DNA from: Gemmataceae bacterium
GTDB taxonomy: Bacteria; Planctomycetota; Planctomycetia; Gemmatales; Gemmataceae
Assembly: GCA_009697105.1 (NCBI GenBank)
Contig: SIAQ01000037.1
Coordinates: 1 to 40,730, forward strand
Direction: 5' to 3'
DNA length: 40,730 bases
The position numbers were made by a program, and so were the translations under genes. Positions 16,000-25,245 of the stretch are shown in pieces; position 1 is the stretch's first letter; each line of letters begins with the position of its first letter. The notes under the pieces were generated by a model, which made no database searches, was not told the DNA's origin, and saw only the letters and a program-made list of their open reading frames with translations.

Positions 16000-17139
16000 A
16001 TGAGCCAGATCGAGTTACGTCCCGGTCTTGCCGATGTTCCCGTCGCGGAATCGGCGGTTAGCTATATCGACGGCAAGAATGCTCGGCTTGAGTATCGCGG
16101 CATCGCCGTGGAAACGTTGGCGACGGAGAGCTGCTTCGAGGAAACCTCCTATTTGCTTCTCAAGGGCGACCTGCCGACGCAGAAGCAGCTCGCCGATTTC
16201 GACGATCAGCTTCGGCATCATCGCCGCATCAAGTTTCGGCTCGTCGATCTCCTGAAATCGCTGCCGGAAACCGGACATCCGATGTATGCATTGCAGGCCG
16301 CCGTCGCTGCGATGGGAATGTTCTATCCAGCACGCGACGTCACCAACGCTCAGAGCAACTGGGAATCGGTTATTCGGCTCATCGCCAAGCTGCCGACCGT
16401 CGTCGCGGCGTTTCATCGCATTCGGCACGGCGACGAACCGATCAAGCCACGCGATGACCTCGATCACGCCGGCAACTTCTTCTGGATGCTGTTCGAGAAA
16501 GAGCCATCGCCGGCCGTTCGCAAAGTCATCGACGCTTGCCTGATTCTGCATGCCGAGCACACGATGAACGCTTCGACGTTTTCGGGTCGAGTCACCGGAT
16601 CGACGCTGGCGAACCCGTACACCGTCATCAGCGCGGCGATCGGCACCCTGACTGGGCCGTTGCATGGTGGCGCGAACGAAGAAGTGCTCGACATGCTTGG
16701 CGAAATCCAGACGATTGGCAACGTCCGAGCTTGGTGCGATGACGCGATCACCAACAAGAAAAAGATCATGGGCTTCGGCCATCGTGTTTATAAGGTGAAG
16801 GATCCGCGGGCGACGGTGTTGCAAACCCTTGCTGAATGCGTATTCGCCGACGCCGGCCGACCGGCCAGCTACGACCTCGCCGTCGAGATGGAGAAGGTGC
16901 TGGCCGAGAAATTGGGTTCAAAGGGCATCTGTCCGAACGTCGATTTCTATTCCGGCATCGTTTACAAGGCGCTCGGCATCCCAATGGATCTGTTCACGCC
17001 GATCTTTGCCATCGCGCGTGTCGCCGGCTGGTTGTCGCATTGGCTGGAGCAACTACAGAACAACCGCATCTATAGGCCTGAGCAGGTTTACGTGGGCAAG
17101 ACATCCGCTGTGTATGTACCGCTGGCGAAGCGGCCGTGA
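16000..17139 (+). CDS. gltA: Citrate synthase
   Basis: Citrate synthase condenses acetyl-CoA and oxaloacetate at the entry to the citric acid cycle. The 379-residue protein has catalytic H222 (TGPLHGGANEEVLDML), H261 (GFGHRVYKVKDPRA) and D315 (NVDFYSGIVYKALGIP), plus H187 in HAEHTMNASTF. The size and sequence are of the short bacterial (archaeal-like) type that also includes 2-methylcitrate synthases; with no prp genes nearby, citrate synthase is the better call. ATG 16000 has AGGAG 4 bases upstream. It appears monocistronic, with a palindrome after its stop. Confidence 0.92.
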   Translation: MSQIELRPGLADVPVAESAVSYIDGKNARLEYRGIAVETLATESCFEETSYLLLKGDLPTQKQLADFDDQLRHHRRIKFRLVDLLKSLPETGHPMYALQAAVAAMGMFYPARDVTNAQSNWESVIRLIAKLPTVVAAFHRIRHGDEPIKPRDDLDHAGNFFWMLFEKEPSPAVRKVIDACLILHAEHTMNASTFSGRVTGSTLANPYTVISAAIGTLTGPLHGGANEEVLDMLGEIQTIGNVRAWCDDAITNKKKIMGFGHRVYKVKDPRATVLQTLAECVFADAGRPASYDLAVEMEKVLAEKLGSKGICPNVDFYSGIVYKALGIPMDLFTPIFAIARVAGWLSHWLEQLQNNRIYRPEQVYVGKTSAVYVPLAKRP

Positions 17140-17144
17140 TCGTA

Positions 17145-17207
17145 ACGAGCCGGAAGCGTGAGCGACGGATTTTGAAAACACAATCTGTCGCTCACGTCTC
17201 GGCTCGT
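17145..17207. repeat. Palindrome after citrate synthase (GCTTCCGGCTCGT family)
   Basis: The arm ACGAGCCGGAAGCGTGAGCG (from 17145) is mirrored by CGCTCACGTCTCGGCTCGT ending at 17207, with a short AT-rich loop. It begins 6 bases after the stop codon. One arm also occurs at 12-38, showing that this is a dispersed element. Confidence 0.8.
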
Positions 17208-17236
17208 CAAGAAAAATGCCTGCGAGGATTCCAGCG

Positions 17237-19750
17237 ATGCGCCGCTTCATTCTATCACTCGGCATTCTCTTGCTGACGATTGCAAATCTGCCCGCCCAGC
17301 CAGTCACCGATTCCTTTAAGGCCAAGCTCAAACCATTCATCGACGCCCACTGCATCGATTGCCACGGGCCTGACGTGAGCAAAGCGGGCTTGCGACTCGA
17401 CAACCTCAAGTTCGATGGATCGGACGCACGCACAATGGCAACATGGGCCAAAGCACACGATCGCGTCCTCGCCGGCGAGATGCCGCCGAAGAAGCGCCAG
17501 CGCCCGCCGCAGGCCGAGATTGATGTTGCGGTCAAATGGCTACGCTCGAATTTACACACGGCTTCGCTTGAGAAGCAGCAGAAAGAAGGCCGCGTCGTTT
17601 TGCGTCGGCTCAACGGCACGGAATACGAAAACAGCCTGCGTGACCTGCTCGCTCTTATCCCGAACATCCAACTTAAAACGCTGCTGCCCGAAGACAACGT
17701 CGCCGCCGGGTTCGACAACGTCAGCGCGGCACTCGAGATTTCACCCGCGCACCTGCTCGCCTATCAGCAGGCGGCGGAGCGGGCGATCATCGCGGCAGTT
17801 CCGCCGACGCAGCCGAATCCGAGCGTGGTCAGACTTACAGGCAGGCAGATGACGGAGAAATCACCCGCCTTCAAGGAGGTCCTGGGGAAGACGATTTGGC
17901 TCAAGGGTGACGCTCTCGTCATGCATACGCCGTTGCCCGACTACATTCCGTGTGCCACGCCGCTCGTGATGGCGACGGGCAAGTTCAAGGTGTCGATTTC
18001 CGCGTATGCCATTGGCACGAACGGTCAACCGATGACGGCGGCGTTTCTCTGTCGCCCGATCCGTGAGCGTGGTGCCGGCGAGGTTCGCGTTACTTGCTCC
18101 GTCCCGGCTGACAAGCCGGCAATCATCGACGCCGAGTTCGAGATGAACCGCGAGACGAATGTCCGCCTTGGTGGCTGGGCGCTACCGGACCGTTACGCCT
18201 TCTCCTTGAAAAAGGTCGCACCGCCGATCGAGAAATACGACGGCCCCGGCTTGGTCGTGGAATGGATGCAGATCGAAGGCCCGCTCGGTGAATTCCCGCC
18301 CGAGAGCTATCGTCGTTTGTTCGGCGACGTGCCGTTGAAACCCCGCTCGGTCATCAAGGCGGAGATGGAGAAGCGCCCGATCCCCAAGGTGGCGCTGAAT
18401 CGGCCCGAAAGTTTCGCTGCCAATTATGATCCGCTTCTGCCCGGGTCGGCCAAGCCGAGCGAGGACGCCGATCGGCTCATCCGCGATTTTCTTCCGCGTG
18501 CTCTGCGAAGGCCGGTCACGGAGGAGATGACAACACACTACGTCAAGCTCGTTCATGAACGCCTGGATCGCAAGTATTCTTTCTTTGATGCGATGTTGTT
18601 TGGCTACAAGGCGATCCTGTCGTCGACGCACTTTCTCTACTTCCAGGAACCGGGAACCGCGAAGCTGACTGATGCGAAGGATTTCGCCACGACTCGGCTC
18701 GACGACCATGCCCTCGCCAATCGGTTGTCGTATTTCCTGTGGTCGTCGATCCCCGATCGCGAATTGCTCGCCGCCGCCGATTCACGCGAACTTTCCAAAC
18801 CAGAAAAATTACGAGCACAGGTTGAACGGATGTTGAAGCATTCGAAGGCCCAACGCTTCACCGAGAACTTCACCGGTCAATGGCTCGACCTGCGCAAGAT
18901 TAACAACACGACGCCCGACCCGCAGCTGTTCAACGAGTTCGACACGTACCTCCTCTGGTCGATGCCGCGGGAGACGGAATCGTTCTTTGCTGAGGTTCTG
19001 AAGCACGACCGCTCGTTGCTCGATTTTGTCGACTCCGACTGGACGATGTTAAACGAGCGACTCGCCAAGCACTATGGCATCGCCGGCGTGCTGGGCCACG
19101 CGTTTCGCAAGGTGACGCTGCCGGTGGACAGTCATCGTGGCGGCGTCATTGCCCATGCGAGCGTGCTCAAGGTGACGGCGGACGGCACACGGACCTCGCC
19201 CGTGTTGCGCGGCAAATGGGTGCTCGAACGCATTCTCGGCACGCCGCCGGCGCCACCGCCACCGGACATCCCGTTCTTCGAGCCGGACATTCGCGGCGCG
19301 ACGACGATCCGTGAACAGCTGGACAAGCACCGCAACACGCCGGCGTGTGCGACGTGCCATGTGTACATCGATTCACCGGGCTTCGCGCTGGAGAACTTCG
19401 ACGCGATCGGCGGCTGGCGTGATTTCTATCGTGCGACCAAGCAGACCAAGAAAGGCAACGTCAAAGGCACACGTTATTTCCGCGGCCCCGATGTCGAAGT
19501 CGGCGGCGTGACGGCCGACGGCAAGAGCTTCAAGAATATCGACGATTACAAAAAGATACTGCTGGCTGACAAGGACCAGATTACGCGAAACCTGGCGCAA
19601 AATCTATTGATCTATGCGACGGGTGCCGAGGTCCAGTTCGCCGATCGCGAGGTGGTCGAGCAGATCGTCGCGAATGTGCGCAAGCGCGACTATGGTTTCC
19701 GCTCTTTGGTTCATGAAGTGATTTCGAGTCGGGTGTTTTTGCACAAGTGA
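17237..19750 (+). CDS. Secreted planctomycete cytochrome-like protein (DUF1587/1592/1588/1585)
   Basis: An 837-residue secreted protein of a type abundant in planctomycetes and Verrucomicrobia. After the signal peptide (about 1-21, ILSLGILLLTIANLPAQ) comes a c-type heme motif, C39-I-D-C-H43 in DAHCIDCHGPDVSKAGL. RRLNGTEYENSLRDLLAL near 130 marks DUF1587. The central part has YFLWSSIPDRELL (DUF1592-like) and an RDFLPRALRRPVTEEM segment (DUF1595-like). A second CxxCH, C704-A-T-C-H708, lies in the DUF1588-like C-terminal part, and the end (YATGAEVQFADREVVEQIV) is DUF1585-like. ATG 17237 has GAGG 9 bases upstream. The partner DUF1552 protein usually encoded next to it is absent. Electron transfer or polysaccharide breakdown is suggested for the family; no activity is proven. 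Confidence 0.9.
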   Translation: MRRFILSLGILLLTIANLPAQPVTDSFKAKLKPFIDAHCIDCHGPDVSKAGLRLDNLKFDGSDARTMATWAKAHDRVLAGEMPPKKRQRPPQAEIDVAVKWLRSNLHTASLEKQQKEGRVVLRRLNGTEYENSLRDLLALIPNIQLKTLLPEDNVAAGFDNVSAALEISPAHLLAYQQAAERAIIAAVPPTQPNPSVVRLTGRQMTEKSPAFKEVLGKTIWLKGDALVMHTPLPDYIPCATPLVMATGKFKVSISAYAIGTNGQPMTAAFLCRPIRERGAGEVRVTCSVPADKPAIIDAEFEMNRETNVRLGGWALPDRYAFSLKKVAPPIEKYDGPGLVVEWMQIEGPLGEFPPESYRRLFGDVPLKPRSVIKAEMEKRPIPKVALNRPESFAANYDPLLPGSAKPSEDADRLIRDFLPRALRRPVTEEMTTHYVKLVHERLDRKYSFFDAMLFGYKAILSSTHFLYFQEPGTAKLTDAKDFATTRLDDHALANRLSYFLWSSIPDRELLAAADSRELSKPEKLRAQVERMLKHSKAQRFTENFTGQWLDLRKINNTTPDPQLFNEFDTYLLWSMPRETESFFAEVLKHDRSLLDFVDSDWTMLNERLAKHYGIAGVLGHAFRKVTLPVDSHRGGVIAHASVLKVTADGTRTSPVLRGKWVLERILGTPPAPPPPDIPFFEPDIRGATTIREQLDKHRNTPACATCHVYIDSPGFALENFDAIGGWRDFYRATKQTKKGNVKGTRYFRGPDVEVGGVTADGKSFKNIDDYKKILLADKDQITRNLAQNLLIYATGAEVQFADREVVEQIVANVRKRDYGFRSLVHEVISSRVFLHK

Positions 19751-19771
19751 CCCATATATAGGTCACTTTTT
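19745..19771. terminator. Bidirectional terminator made from both stop codons
   Basis: AAGTGACC (19745-19752) pairs exactly with GGTCACTT (19761-19768) around an 8-base AT loop, followed by a T run on the plus strand (19767-19771) and a shorter T run on the other strand's far side. The TGA stops of both convergent genes (19748-19750 plus, 19765-19763 minus) lie inside the stem. Confidence 0.75.
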
Positions 19772-20146
19772 CGCCGGTGCCGCCGCTGCAGCTTCGATGG
19801 CCAAGTCCTGAATTGCTCGGGCGGCAGCGTTAAGTTGGTCTTGTTTGGCGGCAACATAATCCGCCGGGCCGCCTTTGCACGCCACCGCATCGGCGATCAT
19901 CGTCGGCTTCACCATCTCGATTGCGTCCCACGGGCACCAACGTTCGCATAAATCGCAGCCGATGCAGCGGTCGAGATCGATGTCAACGAAGCTTTGCAGC
20001 GTCGGCAGATCGGCACCTTGCACCTTGTAAATGCAATCGACCGGACAAACCTCGATGCAGGCCTCGCAGCCGGTGCAGTTATCCGCGTTGACGACGGCCA
20101 ACGCCTTCGGCAGTTTCTTGCGAACTTTTCCAGCGCCCTTGGCCAT
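19763..20146 (-). CDS. 2[4Fe-4S] ferredoxin with extended C-terminus
   Basis: A 127-residue soluble electron carrier. One cluster motif is C24-T-G-C27-E-A-C30 with C34 in IEVCPVD, the other C61-I-G-C64-D-L-C67 with C71 in ERWCPWD. C38 in CPVDC is extra. About 20 residues separate the two motifs (KVQGADLPTLQSFVDIDLDR), more than in clostridial ferredoxins. The Ala-rich helical tail (about 85-127, AAKQDQLNAAARAIQDLAIEAAAAA) has no cluster ligand. ATG 20146 has AAGGA 9 bases upstream. It could serve a photosynthesis-type or chlorophyllide-type reductase, but no partner gene is next to it. Confidence 0.9.
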   Translation of the reverse strand: MAKGAGKVRKKLPKALAVVNADNCTGCEACIEVCPVDCIYKVQGADLPTLQSFVDIDLDRCIGCDLCERWCPWDAIEMVKPTMIADAVACKGGPADYVAAKQDQLNAAARAIQDLAIEAAAAAPAKK

Positions 20147-20170
20147 GATTGGATATTCCTTGATAAGAGC

Positions 20171-20255
20171 AGGGTGCCAAGCCCGCAGGCGACGCAGGAG
20201 CCTGCGCGGTTCAACCCTCGCAGGCGCGCTTCGCCCGCGGGCTTGGGGTTACCCT
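20171..20255. repeat. Compound palindrome between MFS and ferredoxin genes
   Basis: AGGGTGCCAAGCCCGC (20171-20186) is mirrored by GCGGGCTTGGGGTTACCCT (20237-20255), with inner GCAGG/CCTGC hairpins. The right arm covers the MFS stop codon (20249-20251), so the palindrome begins inside the gene end and runs towards the ferredoxin start. Confidence 0.75.
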
Positions 20256-21655
20256 GTTATTTTATGCCCTTCATCCTCAATCGGCTTGCTTGCGTCAAAC
20301 CAAAACCAACAAATCACAGCGATTACATAGGCCGATCCCCACAGAACGATATTGAATATCCAACCCTGTTCCTTGGCGGCGTCAAAATCCGCGCTGCGGG
20401 CCACGAGATCGCCGGTGTGCCAATCGAGAATCTTGCCCGTGAGGATGCCGGCCAGGGCGCCACCGAGATTGCCGACAGTGTTCATACAACCCGCGACGAT
20501 GCCTGAATAGCGTTTGCCGATATCGAGGCAGCTCGCCCAGGCCGCCCCCATCGTCAGATCGTTCCAGAAGGCGGCAAAGGCGATCAGGAAGATGAACATC
20601 CACGGGTTCTTCATGAAAAAGATCGCTACGAAAAAGCAGACCGCGCATAGCGCATGCCCGATGACGCCGAAAAGCCGACGGCCCCATTTGACATCGCCGG
20701 TCCGTTTGATGAACCAATCGGTGAGGTAACCGCCAAGCAGGCACGACACCGAGCCAACCAGCAACGGCAGCCCCGCCATCAGCCCGGCGATCCAGAACTG
20801 GTACGTCCATTTCTCATCGCCCTTCTCGATTCCCAGGTCTTTCAAGTAGCCCGGCAGAAACGTGATGTTCAAATACCACCCATAGGCGGCACAAAAGTAC
20901 ATCCCGCACAACAGCCAAAGGTTCGTGCTCTTGAGCAACTTACCCCAGGGTACAACCAGCTTGTCGGTGTGTTGTGGAATGCCGCCGTGGATTAGCGCAA
21001 TTTCAGCCGCATTTACACCAGACTTTTCAGCTGGGTTGTCCTGATACCAGAACCACCAGAAAACGCACCAGACGACGCCAAGCGCGCCGAAGATAAAGAA
21101 GCAATGCCGCCAATGATCCATTCTGACGCCGTCGACCGTGGTTTCGTACATCAGCGCATAGACGACGAACGCCGTCATGCCGCCGGCGAATCGTCCCGCC
21201 ATCCAGACCGCGCCTTTGGCAAAGCCGCGCTCATTGTACGGGAACCAGTTGTGGAACGCCCGTGCGATATTCGGATAGGCCCCTGCCTCGCCGAGACCGA
21301 AAAGGAAGCGAACGGTTATCAGCAGGAAGTACGGGATCACCGATCCTTCTGAGGGATAGATCATCGCCGTCAAGGCCGTGAAGAATGACCACCATAAGAC
21401 GATGCGAATCAACGTCATACGAGCGCCGAAGCGATCACCCAGCCAGCCCGTGGGCACTTCAAACGCGGCATAGGCGAACGCGAACGCTGTGAACAGCCAG
21501 CCTTTTTCGCTCTCGGAAAGCTGAAACTCCGCTTGCAGGTACGGCATGATCGTGCCGAAGCAGACGCGATCTAAATACGTAATCATCGACAAAACGCAGG
21601 CAAAGCCGAGGACGCCATAGCGCACGTTCGTCGGTTTCTCAGCAGTCGGATTCAT
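20249..21655 (-). CDS. MFS transporter, anion:cation symporter (sugar acid) type
   Basis: A 468-residue inner-membrane transporter of the ACS family, whose members carry sugar acids such as hexuronates and galactonate with protons. The first loop has YLDRVCFGTIMPYLQAEF, then FEVPTGWLGDRFGARMTL, the MFS loop 2-3 signature, and GLGEAGAYPNIARAFHNWFP, typical of ACS members. About 12 membrane helices are visible, with a long central loop near 220-250. It has a longer helix 6-7 region than E. coli ExuT. No clear ribosome site precedes ATG 21655. No catabolic genes are adjacent, so the substrate is open. Confidence 0.88.
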   Translation of the reverse strand: MNPTAEKPTNVRYGVLGFACVLSMITYLDRVCFGTIMPYLQAEFQLSESEKGWLFTAFAFAYAAFEVPTGWLGDRFGARMTLIRIVLWWSFFTALTAMIYPSEGSVIPYFLLITVRFLFGLGEAGAYPNIARAFHNWFPYNERGFAKGAVWMAGRFAGGMTAFVVYALMYETTVDGVRMDHWRHCFFIFGALGVVWCVFWWFWYQDNPAEKSGVNAAEIALIHGGIPQHTDKLVVPWGKLLKSTNLWLLCGMYFCAAYGWYLNITFLPGYLKDLGIEKGDEKWTYQFWIAGLMAGLPLLVGSVSCLLGGYLTDWFIKRTGDVKWGRRLFGVIGHALCAVCFFVAIFFMKNPWMFIFLIAFAAFWNDLTMGAAWASCLDIGKRYSGIVAGCMNTVGNLGGALAGILTGKILDWHTGDLVARSADFDAAKEQGWIFNIVLWGSAYVIAVICWFWFDASKPIEDEGHKITG

Positions 21656-21744
21656 ACGGGTTCGCCAGGGAGTGAGAGAGTTCGGATAACCGGTTTAATC
21701 TAGCGACGAGGTTAGGCGAGTGCAACCGGGAAGATGAAAAAAAC

Positions 21745-21836
21745 GTCCGTAGTCCGTAGTTCTTGGTCCTTAGCAATGAGCACGGCGTCCGCTGGCCGTG
21801 TTCATTGCTAAGGACCAAGGACCACGGACCACGGAC
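21745..21836. repeat. Long palindrome with tandem GGACCAC units
   Basis: The arm 21745-21785 and its inverted partner near 21795-21836 pair over about 40 positions with few mismatches; TTAGCAATGA/TCATTGCTAA is a perfect part. The right arm ends in tandem GGACCAC repeats. On the minus strand the structure is followed by seven T (complement of 21738-21744), so it would work as a terminator just ahead of the MFS gene. It lies between two divergent gene starts. Confidence 0.75.
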
Positions 21837-21941
21837 CACGGTCGATTTAGAAAGTTGCCTCTATTCCCCGTAACGGCTAAGATAGCTGCATAACGGTCGC
21901 CGATTGTGCGTCGCGTAGTTATGACACTCAAGGACTCGACC

Positions 21942-22451
21942 ATGCCACCTATGGAGCCAGTCCGGGAAGACATTTTCCTTCCCGGCGGGCAAGTCTGCAC
22001 GGATTGCTTGACCGAACCGGCCCATAAAGTTCTGCTTGAGGCGCTCACTCTGGCACGCGAAACTCGCTGGGACACCGTTCGCAGCCCACACGTTTTCATG
22101 GGCCTCCTGGCCAAACCGGACGCTTGCATCACGAAGTGGGGCGAGCGGTTGGGCGCCGATCTGGGCCAATTGCTCAGCCAGTTCCAGGAGCTGTTTCACC
22201 AGAGCGAGGGCATCAGCGAACCCGTGCTGATGCTAAACCGTGAATTTCTGTCGAACAATGTGCTTCGCCTGCTGCGGGATTCCTTCGCCCGGGCCAAGGA
22301 GAACCGCCGGCGAATGATTACGCCGATTGACCTGCTCATCTGCCAGCTGACCGCGCCGGGCAGCATTGTCGCCGAGTGCTTCGAGCGCATCGGCGTCACC
22401 GCCGCGAAACTGACGGAACTCGCGGTGATGGCGGAGCATCACGGCGGGTGA
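21942..22451 (+). CDS. Standalone Clp N-terminal (Clp-repeat) domain protein
   Basis: A 169-residue protein that aligns by eye to the substrate- and adaptor-binding N domain of ClpA/ClpC but has no ATPase module. Two Clp repeats are visible: about 30-75 (AHKVLLEALTLARETRWDTVRSPHVFMGLL) and about 108-165 (NNVLRLLRDSFARAKENRRRMITPIDLLICQL). ATG 21942 has AAGGA 7 bases upstream; the in-frame ATG at 21921 is possible but has no ribosome site. Such proteins could bind Clp substrates or adaptors as free modules; that is inference. The 183-base gap to the next (convergent) gene holds only a weak GGGTGA/TCACCC repeat at 22447-22488. Confidence 0.8.
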   Translation: MPPMEPVREDIFLPGGQVCTDCLTEPAHKVLLEALTLARETRWDTVRSPHVFMGLLAKPDACITKWGERLGADLGQLLSQFQELFHQSEGISEPVLMLNREFLSNNVLRLLRDSFARAKENRRRMITPIDLLICQLTAPGSIVAECFERIGVTAAKLTELAVMAEHHGG

Positions 22452-22634
22452 TCTGTTGTCTAGCAGGGGAGAATATCATGGTCACCCAACTTTGCTACGT
22501 CGCCTGATTGATCGGAACGTGCGCAATCGGTATGTTTGACAGGCTTCCATCCTAGTCTCAACACAAGAAACAACTCGCTGATGTCATCGAGATCATCGCT
22601 GAATCCCCAAAGATTGCGAACATAATCCCACCGC

Positions 22635-25136
22635 CTACTCCTCCCGCACTCGCACCACAAACGTGTGAAATGCCTCCTGCCCGCTGGCGCTGCGAACTGT
22701 CAGAATCACATCACTGGCCGAATCCGGGTATTCCATCGGCACCGTCCACGTCAGCTTGCCCGTTGGCGAGACCTCCATCCCCTTCGGACCGGCATTCAGG
22801 CGGTACGTCACCTTCCCTTTCTGCGTCGCAGCCGCGACTTGATACGAGTACGCCGTGCCACGTTTCGCAACCGTTGGCGGACGCGACGTCACCAGCAGAT
22901 AGTCGAGTCCCGACTTCTCCAGTATCGCTTGCACATCGAGCCGGCGCAGTTCGAGACGATCGTTCGTCTGCGGGAAGATCACGACGACCTTCGCTTGCGG
23001 AATCAAGAACACTCGCTTCCACGGGCCGAACCGATCGGGGCCCCAACCGTCGAAGCGGATGCTGTGATCGAATTTCACGTCGGTGTGGATCGGCTTCTCC
23101 TGCCCGAGCAAGTGAACCGACAAGCCGCCGGTGCCGGGCTTTCCTTGCGGAGTGAGCGAGAGGAAGAAATCGCCATGGACCGCCGGTATCGAAAAGCCCG
23201 TTTTGAAGGGATGGTTGGCCAATCCCGTCATCTGCGAGCTGATCGGGCCCGTCCTGGTGTAGATGACGCGGCCATCCGGGCCGGGCACAATGTGGCCGTG
23301 GTCGCCGGCGTCGAATCGCTTCAACTCGTCGGCCTGGAGCACGTGCGACAGGCTCGAATTGGGGTAGATATGCGTGACCCAGGCCCCGAACACCGTCCCC
23401 TCGGCCGACACCGGACTGTAGGCGTTCGGTCCGCCGCGCGGCGTGCTGATCGGTAATCGCTGCAGCGTTGCGAGATCGTAGAACGCGCCATTGACGACAA
23501 GCGGCCCATTCGACGCCGAGCCGATGAGCACAAACTGGATGGGATCGGGAAACGTCTGCGCGAATTCCTTCTCGCCGGTTGTCAGGTTCCAGCGCTCGAC
23601 GATGCCCTTTTCTACCAGGCCGAGGATGAGCTTGTCAAGGCTTGCGGCGTAGACGATCTTTTCGTCCGGCAGCGGAATATATTGCTTGATTGCTGCGGCG
23701 TTGACGTCGAAGATCGCCAGCTTCTTCAGCTTCGGGAGATGCAGAACGAGGTAGCGCCCGCCACCGCCGACACGAACATCGGATGCGATATCGGGAAGGT
23801 TGACGATGACTTTCTCCGCGGCAAGGACCGGTGGCCGAATCTCGATGGTGCTTGGATCCGCGGGTTCAAACAGATTCACACCACGGATCGGCAAACGCGA
23901 TTGTAGCCGTGCGACTTCCTTGCCGTCGTCGGACCGCGTAATCACCGTGCTCTCGACGACCGCCGCTGGCGCTGGCGTCTGCACGCGGATTGCGAGCGCC
24001 TGGCCAAGGTTGACGGAGAACGTTTGCCCGCCGATCTGCATCTCGATCTTGTCAAGGCCCGTCGGCATGCCCTCCAGCGATTTGCCATTGTTGAGAGTGA
24101 CGCTCGATTTCGGACCCAATTGCACGCGACGAATTTCGCTGAGCTTGACCTTCTCCGTGCCGACGGTCACCTCGCTATTTGTGACGATTCCAGCTAGCGA
24201 TCCCATTGTAAACTGTGCATTCAATTCCAGTCGTCGGGCTATCGGTGTCGGCAACGGTATTGCGGAACGGTGGAATTTGTCGCCTTTGCGTTCCATCGTC
24301 AGCTGTTGCTCCGGCTCCAGGCCGGCACGCAAAATCAACTCGGTGATCAACGGCTTCGCGGGTGGAATGATAGATGTGACACGGACTTGAAAATCCAACG
24401 CCTGATGTTGATTGCCACGTGTGATCGTCGGCGGCGCAAATTGCAAGTCGGGTGCAGCCAGGAAGTTCACGATGCGATTGATCGGTACGGCGCGTGATGT
24501 CGGCCCGCCGAGATTAATCATGCCGACGAGCGTGCCTTTGTCATCGAGCACCGGGCAGCCGAACGCGCCGAATTTCAGGCCCGCCTTCAACTCGATCGAC
24601 ATCAACTCGCCAGCCTTGCGGTTCAAGGCTGTCACCGGTCCAACGAGCACATTGACTCCCGGATACTCTGGGCTTTTCGGCCAACCTTGCACATCCCCTG
24701 CGGGGTAACTGAACGCATAAAGCTCCGCTAACTCTGCCAGCGACTCCGCTGAGCCAAATGGCAGCGTCGGCAGGTCCTTGGCGCCATCCGCATGCAACAG
24801 GCCCAAGCCGAGGTTCTTGTCACGCCGTACCATGCGAGCCATGAGCGTTCTCTGCGACTTGAGTCCGGGATCGAGAATCAGCGTGACCTCAGCGTCGTCA
24901 TTAAGGCCGAAATAGACACGCTCGAAGGTGACGAAGTATCCCGCTGGATGCACGCAGAACGCGGTCCCCGTCACCACCGACGGATGGCGTTGCACCAGCG
25001 CCGTCGCCGCTCGGCCACGCTTGACGATATCGGACTTCGCCAGAGGCTGCGCTTGCGCCGATAACGTAAGAAACAATGGCGCGAGCACGCAAACGCTCGA
25101 CAGCGCGAGGCGACGAAATGCCCAGTTGCGATCCAT
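22635..25136 (-). CDS. Secreted trypsin-like pseudo-protease with propeller and Ig-like domain
   Basis: An 833-residue exported protein (signal peptide about 1-30, ending SAQAQ). Residues about 38-225 fit a DegP/HtrA-like chymotrypsin fold: GTAFCVHPAGYFVT, LGLGLLHADG, and GLKFGAFGCPVLDDKGTLVG where the active-site GNSGG motif should be. The catalytic Ser is replaced (GAFGCP, F192), the His motif reads FERVYF, and the Asp position is G. It therefore looks inactive. Residues about 440-720 contain propeller-like repeats (YLVLHLPKLKKLAIFD, GIVERWNLTTGEKEFAQTF), and about 755-833 a cadherin- or He_PIG-type Ig domain (GTAYSYQVAAATQKGKVTYRLN). A binding or scaffold role outside the cytoplasm is likely. 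A GAGG lies about 7 bases ahead of ATG 25136. Confidence 0.82.
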   Translation of the reverse strand: MDRNWAFRRLALSSVCVLAPLFLTLSAQAQPLAKSDIVKRGRAATALVQRHPSVVTGTAFCVHPAGYFVTFERVYFGLNDDAEVTLILDPGLKSQRTLMARMVRRDKNLGLGLLHADGAKDLPTLPFGSAESLAELAELYAFSYPAGDVQGWPKSPEYPGVNVLVGPVTALNRKAGELMSIELKAGLKFGAFGCPVLDDKGTLVGMINLGGPTSRAVPINRIVNFLAAPDLQFAPPTITRGNQHQALDFQVRVTSIIPPAKPLITELILRAGLEPEQQLTMERKGDKFHRSAIPLPTPIARRLELNAQFTMGSLAGIVTNSEVTVGTEKVKLSEIRRVQLGPKSSVTLNNGKSLEGMPTGLDKIEMQIGGQTFSVNLGQALAIRVQTPAPAAVVESTVITRSDDGKEVARLQSRLPIRGVNLFEPADPSTIEIRPPVLAAEKVIVNLPDIASDVRVGGGGRYLVLHLPKLKKLAIFDVNAAAIKQYIPLPDEKIVYAASLDKLILGLVEKGIVERWNLTTGEKEFAQTFPDPIQFVLIGSASNGPLVVNGAFYDLATLQRLPISTPRGGPNAYSPVSAEGTVFGAWVTHIYPNSSLSHVLQADELKRFDAGDHGHIVPGPDGRVIYTRTGPISSQMTGLANHPFKTGFSIPAVHGDFFLSLTPQGKPGTGGLSVHLLGQEKPIHTDVKFDHSIRFDGWGPDRFGPWKRVFLIPQAKVVVIFPQTNDRLELRRLDVQAILEKSGLDYLLVTSRPPTVAKRGTAYSYQVAAATQKGKVTYRLNAGPKGMEVSPTGKLTWTVPMEYPDSASDVILTVRSASGQEAFHTFVVRVREE

Positions 25137-25245
25137 ATTCGTACCTCACAAATCAGAGGCGATTTTCAAGGCGGATGGTGGCGTTCTCGGCAGAATATGA
25201 ATAACGCGAAGTGTTTGCGATGGCGGGCGAGCCAGACTCCGTGCG

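Noticed and set aside
16015..16824. A 269-codon minus-strand frame opposite citrate synthase
   Set aside because: Antisense shadow; citrate synthase motifs are complete on the plus strand.
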